Source: Acetobacter sicerae (lineage in GTDB: Bacteria; Pseudomonadota; Alphaproteobacteria; Acetobacterales; Acetobacteraceae). Taken from it: a DNA stretch of 64,000 nucleotides. The stretch is taken from positions 62,001 through 126,000 of the forward strand of contig NZ_JAAABN010000008.1 in NCBI RefSeq assembly GCF_011516765.1, written 5' to 3'. The notes under the pieces were generated by a model. That model was not told the DNA's origin. It was given only the letters and a program-made list of their open reading frames with translations, and made no database searches. This document shows, piece by piece, positions 63,793-64,000 of this stretch. Within the stretch, counting starts at the first letter, position 1; each line of letters opens with the position of its first letter. A program made the position numbers and the translations under genes.

Positions 63793-63891
63793 TCAGGGGC
63801 GGATAAGTCGAAGGAGAAGCTGGGAGAGGCCGCGCGTGGTCGTGGCGCTGAAGCGCTTCATCGACTCGGAACGGGCGGCGGCAATAGTCAT
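63793..63891 (-). CDS. leuA leader peptide, leucine-rich
   Basis: 32 codons: starts MTIAAARSES and ends GLSQLLLRLIRP, with five Leu and one Ile among its last eleven residues (codons CTC, CTT, CTC, CTT, CTT, ATC). It ends 112 nt before leuA. The clustering of leucine codons just before alternative hairpins is the usual sign of ribosome-mediated attenuation. No strong ribosome site is visible before its ATG. Confidence 0.6.
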   Translation of the reverse strand: MTIAAARSESMKRFSATTTRGLSQLLLRLIRP

Positions 63892-64000
63892 GCTGGGTAA
63901 AATACTGGATCAGCAGAGAGATGCAACCCAAAGATGGATGCAACCTGTGGCGACAGGGTGATTGCCTGTGTGCTGATGATGGACCTGATCGCATATTGCG

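Noticed and set aside
63764-63994. 76-codon minus-strand frame upstream of leuA
   Set aside because: Different frame from the leucine-rich leader, His/Pro/Arg-rich and without a ribosome site.

Overview
The window reads as a chromosomal segment of an acetic acid bacterium or close relative (Alphaproteobacteria, Acetobacteraceae). The evidence is a CtrA homologue next to fliI-fliJ, DUF3126 and DUF2939 proteins, an aerobic-type (cob) corrin pathway, a 2-oxoglutarate dehydrogenase operon whose E3 carries its own lipoyl domain, and a moderately high G+C content. No species is assigned.

Layout. (1) 1-11250 is a methylated-amine locus. A ProXWV/TmoXWV-type ABC importer on the minus strand (permease cut by the window edge) faces a plus-strand series: Tdm (TMAO demethylase, DUF1989 fused to a folate-binding GcvT domain), Tmm (trimethylamine monooxygenase), and four genes matching the heme-dependent dimethylamine N-demethylase (DMA monooxygenase) module. 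Together they would take trimethylamine to TMAO, dimethylamine and methylamine, with the formaldehyde passed to tetrahydrofolate. (2) 11490-38000 is mostly housekeeping: tRNA-Glu, rluD-type synthase, rpoH, rdgB, aldo/keto reductase, hrcA, small lipoproteins, moeB-type gene, an SH3 protein, pyk, glmM, thiD, ctrA facing fliI-fliJ, tsaE, addB and addA. (3) 37900-40500 is an AT-rich accessory patch with a phage-type S24 repressor, a palindromic operator, two small divergent genes and a four-helix membrane protein. (4) 40500-50300 holds a carboxymuconolactone-decarboxylase-like protein, zapE, the odhA-odhB-lpd operon and an L,D-transpeptidase. (5) 50400-53300 is a LysR regulator divergent from two aldo/keto reductases. 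(6) 53600-61640 is a cobalamin (corrin ring) cluster, cobFMELJIHG with cobK inserted on the opposite strand, led by a DUF1636 gene and a cobalamin riboswitch; between DUF1636 and cobG lies what looks like the scar of lost genes. (7) 62100-64000 is leuA with an upstream leucine-rich leader peptide and hairpins typical of attenuation.

The most notable points are a CtrA with glutamate at the phosphoacceptor position (D51E, the position counted directly), the complete TMA-to-methylamine route, the CATG shared by the start codons of the divergent cobL and cobK, the probable cobW/cobN remnant, the uncertain hrcA start with a short upstream reading frame, and the leuA leader. All family assignments come from reading motifs in the sequence; no database search or computed statistic was used.
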